A DNA stretch of 64,000 nt from the NCBI GenBank assembly GCA_027491255.1, contig JAIXWM010000144.1, forward strand, positions 1 to 64,000, given 5' to 3'. Under the pieces are notes generated by a model that saw only the letters and a list, made by a program, of their open reading frames with translations, was not told where the DNA came from and searched no databases. Source of the stretch: Rubrivivax sp. Its GTDB lineage: Bacteria > Pseudomonadota > Gammaproteobacteria > Burkholderiales > Burkholderiaceae_C. Both the position numbers and the translations under genes were made by a program. The stretch's first letter is position 1; every line of letters starts with the position of its first letter. Positions 40,870-48,056 of this stretch are shown here, piece by piece.

Positions 40870-40893
40870 CCAGGCCCCGCTCGCGGGGCCTGG
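40870..40893 (-). terminator. Strong hairpin downstream of the tctC gene
   Basis: A perfect 10-bp stem, CCAGGCCCCG (40870-40879) with CGGGGCCTGG (40884-40893), and a 4-nt loop lies 13 nt beyond the tctC stop. No long T-run follows on the minus strand, so it may act with Rho or stabilise the 3' end. Confidence 0.6.
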
Positions 40894-40906
40894 GAAGCTT
40901 GCAGCC

Positions 40907-41923
40907 TCAGTCCAGCGTCACCTTCATCGCTCGCACCAGCGGCACCCAGGTCTCGTATTCCTTCTTCATGAAGGCCTCGACCTGGGCGCGGTTCATCGGC
41001 GTGAATGGCACCACCCCGGCCTCCTCGATCTGGCGCGCGTTGGCGCGGTCGGCCATGGCCGCGTTGACCGCGGCGTTCAGGCGATCCAGCACCGCCGCCG
41101 GCGTGCCCGCAGGCGCCCACAGCGCGTTCCAGGAGTAGGCCCGGAAGCCCTTGAGCCCGGCCTCGTCGAAGGTCGGCACGTCGGGCAGCACCTTCATGCG
41201 CCTGGGCACGGCAACCGCGATCGCGTTCAGGCGTCCGGCCTGGATCAGCGGCACGACCACCGACGGCGCGTCCATGCCGAAGGCCAGCGTGCCGGCCATC
41301 AGGTCGGTCATCGCCGGGGCCGTGCCCTTGTAGGGCACATGCTGCACGTCGGTCTCGGTCATGCGCGTGAACAGGTGGCAGGCGATGTGGCTCGAGGTGC
41401 CGTTGCCGGCCGAGCCGTAGTTGAGCTTGCCAGGCTGCGACTTCAGCTGCCGCAGCAGCTCGGGCAAGGTGCGGATGCCGCTGCTGGCCGGCACCACCAG
41501 CACCAAGGGTACCTCCACCGTCAGCGCCACCGGGGCCAGGTCCTTCACCGGGTCGTAGGGCAGGCGGCGGTACAGGCCGACGTTCAGCGCGTAGGTCGAC
41601 AGCGTGCTGTAGGCCAGGGTGTGGCCGTCGGGCGCGGCCTTGGCCACCAGGTCCACGCCGATGTTGCCGCCGGCACCGGCCTTGTTGTCGATCACCACCG
41701 CCTGCCCGAGGTCCGCGGCCATGGTCTTGGCCAGGATGCGGGCCACGATGTCGGTGTTGCCGCCGGCCGGGAAGGGCACGACCAGTCGGATCTGCTGGGA
41801 CGGCCAGGCCCCCTGTGCGCGCGCGGCGGCGGGCGCGAGCGCGGCCAGCGACGCGAGCGGGCTGAAAGCTGCGGCCTGGAGCAGCGCGCGGCGGGAGCGG
41901 TGGTTCTCGTGCATGGTCGTCAT
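40907..41923 (-). CDS. Tripartite tricarboxylate transporter (TctC/Bug) substrate-binding protein
   Basis: A 338-aa periplasmic binding protein of the Bug family, which is greatly expanded in Burkholderiales. The leader RRALLQAAAFSPLASLAALA ends near ARAQ. The mature protein starts WPSQQIRLVVPFPAGGNTDI, the family hallmark, followed by VIDNKAGAGGNIG and VQHVPYKGTAPAMTDL. No TctA or TctB membrane genes are near, so it is an orphan receptor relying on other permeases or acting as a sensor. The ATG at 41923 overlaps the upstream deacetylase stop (ATGA); an ATG at 41914 has a better-spaced GGGG. It is last in the minus-strand cluster. Confidence 0.92.
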   Translation of the reverse strand: MTTMHENHRSRRALLQAAAFSPLASLAALAPAAARAQGAWPSQQIRLVVPFPAGGNTDIVARILAKTMAADLGQAVVIDNKAGAGGNIGVDLVAKAAPDGHTLAYSTLSTYALNVGLYRRLPYDPVKDLAPVALTVEVPLVLVVPASSGIRTLPELLRQLKSQPGKLNYGSAGNGTSSHIACHLFTRMTETDVQHVPYKGTAPAMTDLMAGTLAFGMDAPSVVVPLIQAGRLNAIAVAVPRRMKVLPDVPTFDEAGLKGFRAYSWNALWAPAGTPAAVLDRLNAAVNAAMADRANARQIEEAGVVPFTPMNRAQVEAFMKKEYETWVPLVRAMKVTLD

Positions 41924-42822
41924 CCCCGTGGTGCGGTTTCGAAATGGGTGTTGATGGCATGGGCCGGCACGCTGTAGCGTCCGGCGTTGGCGGACGCGGC
42001 GTGCCAGGCCGCGACCTCGTCGGCGCGCGCCCACCAGACCTGGGGGTCGCGCCGGATGTGCTCGATCAGGCGCCGCAGCAGCCGCAGGCGCTGGCCGCGG
42101 CCGGAGATCCAGTCGTGCACCGTGACCATGAACAGGCCCCCGGTCTCGCGCACGCCCTCGAACTCCTCGATCCAGCTCTCCAGCACCGCCACCGGGTTGG
42201 CCGGGTGGGTCTTGTCGCGGGCGCTGTTGGTGTAGCGGAAGTACAGCGCGTCGTCGACCATCCACTGCACCGGCACCTCGACGACGCCACCGACCTCGTA
42301 GGGGTGGTCGAAGCCCATCAGCGAGCTGTCGTAGGCCACCCCGCGGCGCTGGAGCACCTGCAGGAAGTCCGCGGTCATCTCCCAGGACGGCGCGCGGTGG
42401 CCAAGGCCGCTCAGGCCGGTCTGGGCGCGGAACAGCGCCTGCGCCTGCGCCAGGTACTCCTCGGCCCGCGCCACCGGTATCGCCTCGATGCGCTCGTGGT
42501 AGTAGCCGTGGTACGCGATCTCGTGCCCGCCCTCCACCAGGAAGGGCAGCAGGCCCGGGTAGGTCTCGGCCACGACGCCGGGCACGTAGAAGCTGCCCCG
42601 GATGCCGTACTCGGCCAGCAGCGCCGCCACGCGCGCCAAGCCCTGGCGCGGGCCCTGGCGGCGCTGCTCGATTTCGCCCAGGTGGTGCACGTCCTGCCCG
42701 CGGCTGATCCAAAGGAAGGGGGACTCGGCGTCCAGGTCGAGCGAGAACACCACGGCGCAGCGCTTGCCCTGCGGCCAGACATAGGCCGGGTAGTTGATGG
42801 CGGGGTGGTCGTGCATGCGCAT
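41920..42822 (-). CDS. NodB-type polysaccharide deacetylase family protein
   Basis: A 300-aa metal-dependent deacetylase-fold protein with no signal peptide, so cytoplasmic. NodB motifs: FSLDLDAESP (Asp29/Asp31), metal-binding AYHGYYHER, GHRAPSWEMT and FMVTVHDWISG. Cytoplasmic members of this family include allantoinase-like (PuuE) enzymes and other C-N hydrolases, so a small cyclic amide or N-acyl compound is a more likely substrate than a polymer. It sits between an M20 hydrolase gene and tctC with tight spacing. No specific function can be named. Confidence 0.85.
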   Translation of the reverse strand: MRMHDHPAINYPAYVWPQGKRCAVVFSLDLDAESPFLWISRGQDVHHLGEIEQRRQGPRQGLARVAALLAEYGIRGSFYVPGVVAETYPGLLPFLVEGGHEIAYHGYYHERIEAIPVARAEEYLAQAQALFRAQTGLSGLGHRAPSWEMTADFLQVLQRRGVAYDSSLMGFDHPYEVGGVVEVPVQWMVDDALYFRYTNSARDKTHPANPVAVLESWIEEFEGVRETGGLFMVTVHDWISGRGQRLRLLRRLIEHIRRDPQVWWARADEVAAWHAASANAGRYSVPAHAINTHFETAPRG

Positions 42823-42886
42823 GGGTGTCGATCTCAGGCAGGCTCGGCGCGAGCGCGGCCGGGCGGGGTGGGGCCAGGCCCGGGTC

Positions 42887-44023
42887 TCATGCCAGCTCCG
42901 TCAGCATGGCCGTCCAGAACGCCAGGCGCGGCTGCACGCTCGACAGCAGGAAGTGCTCGTGCAGCGCGTGCGCGCCATCGCCCTCGACCCCCAGGCCGTC
43001 CAGGGTCGGGATGCCCAGGGCCGCGGTGAAGTTGCCGTCGCTGCCGCCGCCGGTCATCGGCGCCTCGTGCAGCGCGAAGCCGGCCGCCGCGGCGTGGCGC
43101 TGCGCCTGCTGCAGCAGCGCCGCGGCGCCGGCGCTGCGCTCGTAGGGCGGGCGGCGGATCCAGGCCTCGACCTCGAGCCGCACATCCGGCGTGCAGGGTC
43201 GCAAGGCCCGCATGCGGGCGCTCAGGTCTTCGGCCAGGGCCTGGCTGGGCATGCGGAACTCGCCCAGCAGGCTCGCCTGCTCCGGCACGACGTTGGCCGC
43301 GGTGCCGCCCTCGATGCGGCCGACGTTGACGGTGACGCCGCGCGCATGGTCGGTCATCGCCTCCAAGGCCAGCACCTGGTGCGCCAGCTCGCGGATGGCG
43401 CTGCGCCCGCGCTCGTGCTGCAGCCCGGCGTGGGCTGCGCAGCCATGGGCGCGCAGGCGCAGGGTACCGATGCCCTTGCGCGCGGTGACGCAGCGCCCGC
43501 CGGCGCGCGCCGGCTCGGCCACCAGCGCGCAGGCCGCGCGGCCCGCGACGCGCTCGATCAGCGGCCGCGAGGCGGTGCTGCCGACTTCCTCGTCCGGAAC
43601 GAAAAGCATGTCCACCGGCAGGCGGTCGACGCCAGCGATACCGACCGCCTTCAGCGCCTCGAACGCCACCCAGGCTCCCGCCTTCATGTCGTAGCCGCCG
43701 GGCCCGTGCACGCGGTCGTCCTCGACACGGAAGGGGTTGCGCGCCAGCGTGCCCACCGGATGCACGGTGTCGAGGTGGGCGAGCACGAGGATGCCCTTGC
43801 GCTCGTCGTCGGCGCGCCGGTTGCTCAGCTGCAGCAGCGGCCCGGTGCTTCCCGAAACCTCGTGCAGCTGCGCCTGCAACCCGCAGCGGCGAGCCTCGTC
43901 GGCGACGAGCCGGGCCAGGGCCGCGACCGCATGGCCATCGTGCGAGGGCGTCTCGAGCTCGATCCAGCGCCGGATCGCCGGCAGCAGCCGCGCGTGCGAA
44001 GGCTCGGTCGCGACGGCATTCAT
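42887..44023 (-). CDS. M20 family metallopeptidase/amidohydrolase
   Basis: A 378-aa cytoplasmic di-zinc hydrolase related to ArgE, DapE and carboxypeptidase G2. Metal ligands: His and Asp in LAHLDTVHP, bridging Asp in GPGGYDMKAGAW, the Glu pair in FVPDEEVGS, and a late His in ALHEHFLLS. The dimerisation domain contains ITVNVGRIEGG-like GVTVNVGRIEGGTAANVVP. Members split N-acyl amino acids, dipeptides or carbamoyl compounds. The ATG at 44023 overlaps the SDR stop (ATGA). The substrate is unknown. Confidence 0.88.
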   Translation of the reverse strand: MNAVATEPSHARLLPAIRRWIELETPSHDGHAVAALARLVADEARRCGLQAQLHEVSGSTGPLLQLSNRRADDERKGILVLAHLDTVHPVGTLARNPFRVEDDRVHGPGGYDMKAGAWVAFEALKAVGIAGVDRLPVDMLFVPDEEVGSTASRPLIERVAGRAACALVAEPARAGGRCVTARKGIGTLRLRAHGCAAHAGLQHERGRSAIRELAHQVLALEAMTDHARGVTVNVGRIEGGTAANVVPEQASLLGEFRMPSQALAEDLSARMRALRPCTPDVRLEVEAWIRRPPYERSAGAAALLQQAQRHAAAAGFALHEAPMTGGGSDGNFTAALGIPTLDGLGVEGDGAHALHEHFLLSSVQPRLAFWTAMLTELA

Positions 44024-44766
44024 GCGGGGATGCGGCGGTTGATGCCGTTGCCGCCGTCGACTGCGATGGTCTGCCCGGTGACGAAGGCGGCCGAGTCGGA
44101 ACACAGGAAGGCCACCATCGACGCCACTTCGCCCGGTCGGGCCAACCGGCGCAGCGGCACACCCTGACCGACACGCTGCAGGTGCTCGGCAGGGATGCCG
44201 TCGAGCGTGTCGCCGCGAAGACCGGGCCGCACCGCGTTGACGCGCACCCCCGCCGGCCCCAGGCGCACGGCAAAGGCCTGCGTCAGGTGCTCCAGCGCCG
44301 CCTTGGAGGCGCCGTAGACGGCACCGTTCTCGCGCACCACGCTGGCCGCACCCGAGGAGATGTTGCAGATCGCACCGCCGCCGCGCGCAGCCATCGCGGC
44401 GCCGACGCGCTGCGTCAGGCGCCAGGGCGCACGCAGGTTGACACCCAGGATGGCGTCGAAGGCCTCGGGCGCCAGGTCCATCAGGTCGACGAAGGGGAAG
44501 ACGCCGGCGTTGTTGACCAGCACGTCGGGCACGGTGTCGGCGAGCAGCCAGTCGGCGAGCGCGTCGACACCCTCGGCGCTTGCAAGGTCGGCCCGGAAGT
44601 AGCGCGATGTCTGCGCTGGCAGGCCCTCGGGGGCCTGCTCGGCCCGGTCGCTGAGCAGCAGGCGCGCGCCGAGCCCGGCGAACACCCGCGCCAGGTCCTG
44701 TCCGTAGGCACCGGCAGCGCCGGTGATGGCCACGGTGCGGCCGCGGAAGTCCGGTGCGGCGGTCAT
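44020..44766 (-). CDS. Short-chain dehydrogenase/reductase
   Basis: A 248-aa SDR oxidoreductase. The cofactor motif TGAAGAYGQDLARVF is close to the classical TGxxxGxG, and Asp after strand 2 (LLSDRAEQA) favours NAD(H). NNAGVFPFVD, ISSGAAS (catalytic Ser) and VYGASKAALEHL (Tyr and Lys) complete the active site. The C-terminus VTGQTIAVDGGNGINRR is typical. It is translationally coupled to the M20 gene. A GGGAGGG ribosome site precedes the ATG. Confidence 0.9.
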   Translation of the reverse strand: MTAAPDFRGRTVAITGAAGAYGQDLARVFAGLGARLLLSDRAEQAPEGLPAQTSRYFRADLASAEGVDALADWLLADTVPDVLVNNAGVFPFVDLMDLAPEAFDAILGVNLRAPWRLTQRVGAAMAARGGGAICNISSGAASVVRENGAVYGASKAALEHLTQAFAVRLGPAGVRVNAVRPGLRGDTLDGIPAEHLQRVGQGVPLRRLARPGEVASMVAFLCSDSAAFVTGQTIAVDGGNGINRRIPA

Positions 44767-44863
44767 CGCACGCCCTCCCGTTCACGGCCTGACCGGGTCC
44801 AAGGCCCGTGCGGGACCACCCGCGGGTACGGCCCCACGTCCAGGCTCAGCCCAAGGAGGGGAC

Positions 44864-45946
44864 TCATGGCACGGCGGGCGCGCGCACGCGCTCGGCGAAC
44901 TCGAGCAGGTTGCGGCGGTCGATGGCGCGCCGGCCGTCCTCCACCTCGTGGATCAGGTCGATCAAGGCCTCGGTGACGGGCGCACGCGCGCCGTGCCGCG
45001 CCGCCACGCGCACGATCTCGCCGATCTGGACGTCGATCTCGGTCTTGCGCCGGCGCACGGCCAGGTCGCGCCAGACGCCGCTGCGCTGCTTGCTCGAGCG
45101 GCGGTAGTGGTCGGCCATGGCGTCCAGCGAGGCTGCTGCCCGCGCGTCGTCAGCGCCGGCCATGAAGGCCGCCGGCTCGAAGCCGTCGAAGCCTACCGGG
45201 TCGACCCCTGCCAGACCCGCCACGCCGATCACCTCTCGCGCCAGCGCCACCAGCAGCTCGCGGTGCTCGGGGTCGGCCAGCGTCTGGCTCATGGTCTCCT
45301 GGGCCAGGGCGGTGGCGAACAGCAGGCTGCCGTAGGCGAGCTTGCCCCATTTGTAGCGCCAGATGTCGGCCACCGCCGCGGTGTCGGGGTCGAAGGCGCG
45401 CAGCAGCGCGGCCAGCGACTGCACGCGCGGCGTCAGGCCGGGCCGCATCTCGCCGAGCTTGAGCGCACCCCGGTTGCCGAAGTCCACGCGCCCCGGGCCC
45501 AGGTAGTCGGCGGCGAAGTTGACGAAGCCCGCGACCGTGCGCTGCTCGCCGACGTGGCGCGCGATCAGGTGTTCGCCCAGCCCGTTCTGCAGCGACACGA
45601 CGACACCGTCGTCGCACAGATGGGGCGCCAGCTGCGCCAGTGCCTGTTCGGTGTGCTGCGCCTTGACGGCCAGCAGGATGCAGTCGTGGCGACCCCGCAG
45701 TTCGCCCGGCACGGCGGCGTCCACCACCTGGGTGAACTGCGCCACCGGGCCCTCGATCGCCAGGCCGGGCCCACGGCAGGCCTGCACGTGGTCCGCGACG
45801 ATGTCCACCAGCCGCACCGGCACGCCGGCGCGCGCCAGGAAGGCGGCCACGCAACCCCCGATCGCGCCACCGCCCCAGACCAGCACGGGGCTGCGGGCGT
45901 GCCAGGGAGATGGGGCGATCACAGGGGCGTCGGACATGGTTGCCAC
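44864..45946 (-). CDS. Ketopantoate reductase-like dehydrogenase (ApbA/PanE family)
   Basis: A 360-aa NADP-dependent dehydrogenase of the ApbA/PanE fold. The Rossmann motif is VWGGGAIGGCVAAFLARAG and CILLAVKAQHTEQAL matches the family. In true PanE a catalytic Lys and substrate-binding Asn occur as KLxxN; here the segment is YKWGKLAYGSLL, with Gly in place of Asn. That argues for a substrate other than ketopantoate. It is first in the minus-strand cluster, 97 nt upstream of the SDR gene, and divergent from the LysR gene. An ATG three codons later (45937) is an alternative start. Confidence 0.85.
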   Translation of the reverse strand: MATMSDAPVIAPSPWHARSPVLVWGGGAIGGCVAAFLARAGVPVRLVDIVADHVQACRGPGLAIEGPVAQFTQVVDAAVPGELRGRHDCILLAVKAQHTEQALAQLAPHLCDDGVVVSLQNGLGEHLIARHVGEQRTVAGFVNFAADYLGPGRVDFGNRGALKLGEMRPGLTPRVQSLAALLRAFDPDTAAVADIWRYKWGKLAYGSLLFATALAQETMSQTLADPEHRELLVALAREVIGVAGLAGVDPVGFDGFEPAAFMAGADDARAAASLDAMADHYRRSSKQRSGVWRDLAVRRRKTEIDVQIGEIVRVAARHGARAPVTEALIDLIHEVEDGRRAIDRRNLLEFAERVRAPAVP

Positions 45947-45971
45947 AGTCTATGCATCGACACCCGGCCGA

Positions 45972-45989
45972 CTCCAGACAGGGCTGGAG
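45972..45989. promoter_or_regulatory. Palindrome in the LysR/catabolic cluster intergenic region
   Basis: CTCCAG (45972-45977) and CTGGAG (45984-45989) form an exact dyad with 6 nt between, in the 75-nt divergent spacer and 33 nt before the LysR start. Placement is what one expects for an operator serving both directions. LysR sites are usually T-N11-A, which this only loosely fits. Confidence 0.4.
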
Positions 45990-46021
45990 ATAGTGAACAT
46001 GACTGCCAGTAATATTGCCCG

Positions 46022-46939
46022 GTGAATATTCCTGATCTCAATCTGCTCGTTTATCTGGATCTGCTCATCAAGCACGGCAGCGTGACCCAGGTGGCGCGCG
46101 CGCTCGATGTCAGCCAGCCTGGCGTCAGCGCCGCGCTGCGCCGGCTGCGCGCGGTGCTGCAGGATCCGGTGCTGGTGCGCAGCGGCGGGCGCATGGTGCC
46201 CACCGCCAAGGCGCTGGCCGTGCACGCGCAGGTGGCCAACCTGGTGCAGGTTTGGCGGCGCCTCGGTGAAGGCGGGCCGGGCTTCGACCCCTCGCGCACG
46301 ACGCGCAGCTTCGCGGTGCTGGCGTCGGACTACATCCAGTTCCTGCTGCTGCCGCTGCTGGCGGCCGAACTGGCGCGGCAGGCACCCCGGGCCACGTTGC
46401 GCGTGATCCCGACCAACCCGTACCGGCGCCTGCAGATGGTCGTCGAGCGTGAGGTGGACCTCGCCATCGGCTACTACCACGGCGCGCCCGAGGAACTGCG
46501 CTCGCGCCGGCTGTTCGTCGAGCGCATGGTCTGCGTGGTGCGGCAGGGGCACCCGGCGGTGCAGCGCTTCGACCTCGAGGCGTTTGCGCGCTGCACCCAC
46601 CTGGGCATCACCTCCGTCAGCCAGGGCTCCTACAGCGCAACGCTGGAGCAGGCCCTGGCCGCCCGCGGGCTGCAGCGCCAGGTGCCCTTGACGGTGCCGA
46701 GCTATCTGGCCGTGCCGCAGGTGCTGCTGCACACCGACCACCTGGCCCTGCTGCCGGCGAGCATCGCCGGGACCTTTGCGCAGCAGCTGCCGCTGGCCGT
46801 GCTGCCCAGCCCGCTCGAGCTGCCGGCGCTGGACATCTCCATCCTGTACCACGACGCGTCGCAGCACGACGAGTCGCATCAATGGCTGCGGCAGCTGGTG
46901 GTTGACGTGGCGCAGCGGCTGCCCCTGCAGGGCCCGTGA
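46022..46939 (+). CDS. LysR-family transcriptional regulator
   Basis: A 305-aa regulator with an N-terminal winged helix-turn-helix (LNLLVYLDLLIKHGSVTQVA, SQPGVSAALRRLRAVLQDPV) and a C-terminal effector-binding domain. The DNA-binding segment is of the NodD/NahR-like subtype (DPVLVRSGGRMVPTAKA). The start is GTG at 46022. It diverges from the ketopantoate-reductase-like, SDR, M20, deacetylase and tctC genes, which it most likely activates when their substrate is present. Confidence 0.9.
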   Translation: MNIPDLNLLVYLDLLIKHGSVTQVARALDVSQPGVSAALRRLRAVLQDPVLVRSGGRMVPTAKALAVHAQVANLVQVWRRLGEGGPGFDPSRTTRSFAVLASDYIQFLLLPLLAAELARQAPRATLRVIPTNPYRRLQMVVEREVDLAIGYYHGAPEELRSRRLFVERMVCVVRQGHPAVQRFDLEAFARCTHLGITSVSQGSYSATLEQALAARGLQRQVPLTVPSYLAVPQVLLHTDHLALLPASIAGTFAQQLPLAVLPSPLELPALDISILYHDASQHDESHQWLRQLVVDVAQRLPLQGP

Positions 46940-47012
46940 CGGTCGGCATTGACCTGGGTCAGGCCGGTCCAGGCCGGCCTTGCGCATGATCACCGCCAAG
47001 GAGGGGCCCCCC

Positions 47013-47399
47013 ATGACACGACACCTCGGCGCCGGACAGCGCGCCTTGTTGCAGGCCGAGCTGGAGATGCGCCAGCGCCGGCTGGACCAGACCCTGAGCA
47101 CACACCAGGAGGGCGCGAGCCGCGTCGAGCATGCGCACGCGCTGCTCGAGCAGGACGAGGACGGCGCGCGCCGCCACGCGATGGACCGCGAGCTCGACAT
47201 GGCGCTGTCGGACCTGGAGATCGCCGAGCTCGGCGCCGTCAGCCGGGCGCTGCTGCGGATGCGCCAGGGCCGCTACGGACTGTGCACCGACTGCGGTACC
47301 GAGATCCCCTTCGACCGCCTGAAGGTGGAGCCGCAGGCCGACCGCTGCGTGCCCTGCGAGTCCAGCCGCGAAAGACACCTGCAACCCGCGCATGCGTGA
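47013..47399 (+). CDS. DksA/TraR C4-type zinc-finger protein
   Basis: A 128-aa protein with an N-terminal coiled-coil region (about residues 10-80) and a C-terminal four-cysteine zinc finger, Cys91, Cys94, Cys112 and Cys115 in GLCTDCGTEI and RCVPCESS. This resembles DksA/TraR proteins, which enter the RNA polymerase secondary channel and modulate transcription with ppGpp. It is shorter than DksA (about 150 aa), and the coiled-coil tip lacks an obvious DxxDxA motif. AAGGAGG at 46998-47004 sits 8 nt before the ATG at 47013, which decides the start over upstream TTG/ATG codons. Confidence 0.87.
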   Translation: MTRHLGAGQRALLQAELEMRQRRLDQTLSTHQEGASRVEHAHALLEQDEDGARRHAMDRELDMALSDLEIAELGAVSRALLRMRQGRYGLCTDCGTEIPFDRLKVEPQADRCVPCESSRERHLQPAHA

Positions 47400-47412
47400 A
47401 CGACGGTTTGAT

Positions 47413-47793
47413 ATGACGACATTCCACGCCGTGGTCTTCGTCGACCACCAGCAAGCCCAGGTGCTGCAGTTCGATGCCGAACACATGCGCGCCGAGAAGA
47501 TCAAGGCCCACACCCACCACACGAAGCAGCACGGCAGCCAGGCGCGCAGCGAGCACGCGTTCTTCGGCCACGTCTGCGACGCGCTGCAGGGCATCGCCGA
47601 AGTGCTGGTGACCGGCCCGAGGACGGGGCTGTCGGACTTCAGGCACCACGTCGAGAAGCACCGCCCGCAGACGGCGCGGCTCATCGTCGGCTACGAGACC
47701 GTGGACCGCCCCTCGGACCGGCAGCTCGTCGCGCTGGCGCGGCAGTACTTCCTGAGGCACGACCGCATGGCGGGCGAGCCGCCACCGGCCTGA
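47413..47793 (+). CDS. eRF1-like 'translational machinery' family protein
   Basis: A 126-aa protein that begins MTTFHAVVFVDHQQAQVLQF and contains HTHHTKQHGSQAR, ITEVLVTGPRTGL-like (IAEVLVTGPRTGLSDF) and ARLIVGYETVDRPSDRQLVA. Similar proteins in Burkholderiales are labelled translational machinery or eRF1-domain-3-like. The fold resembles the eRF1 C-terminal/pelota domain, and the function is unknown. It follows the DksA-like gene by 13 nt and is probably co-transcribed. An in-frame ATG at 47392 overlapping the upstream stop is possible. Confidence 0.75.
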   Translation: MTTFHAVVFVDHQQAQVLQFDAEHMRAEKIKAHTHHTKQHGSQARSEHAFFGHVCDALQGIAEVLVTGPRTGLSDFRHHVEKHRPQTARLIVGYETVDRPSDRQLVALARQYFLRHDRMAGEPPPA

Positions 47794-47902
47794 GCAACGA
47801 ATCTCTGCGGAAGGCGCCGCGCCGCTGCCCCGAGACTTCTCGGAGCCCGATGGGGGCCGGTACGGGCGACGCCCGGGCCTTGGAGGTGTTCAGCGGCCGC
47901 GG

Positions 47903-48043
47903 GTTTTCCACCGTGCCCGAAAGGCACGCCAGAGCGCCCGGTATCCCGGCGCAAACCGCAACCATGGCTCGGGCCTGGGCGAGGAGTTGCAAGGACGAGA
48001 CCGGGGGTCGCGAGGTGCAGGACGGTCAGGGGGGAAAGACGCT
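47903..48043 (+). repeat. Dispersed intergenic repeat, copy A
   Basis: Lies between the eRF1-like gene and the recQ stop. It opens with a hairpin GTGCC-CGAAA-GGCAC (47913-47927), then a 54-bp core (47948-48001) that matches the copy at 62042-62095 at 46 of 54 positions without gaps, and ends with GGGGGGAAAGAC. It has no credible gene of its own, because differences between copies fall at all three codon positions. Confidence 0.75.
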
Positions 48044-48056
48044 CGGCCTCGGCCCC

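Larger units (their letters stand above)
40360..40906. other. Repeat-rich spacer between uvrA and the tctC cluster
   Basis: This 547-base gap has no convincing gene. It contains four 21-bp tandem units, a 12-bp inverted repeat with a related third copy, a possible diverged member of the dispersed intergenic repeat (about 40735-40826), and the hairpin that ends the tctC transcript. The uvrA promoter must lie near 40360-40450. Confidence 0.7.
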
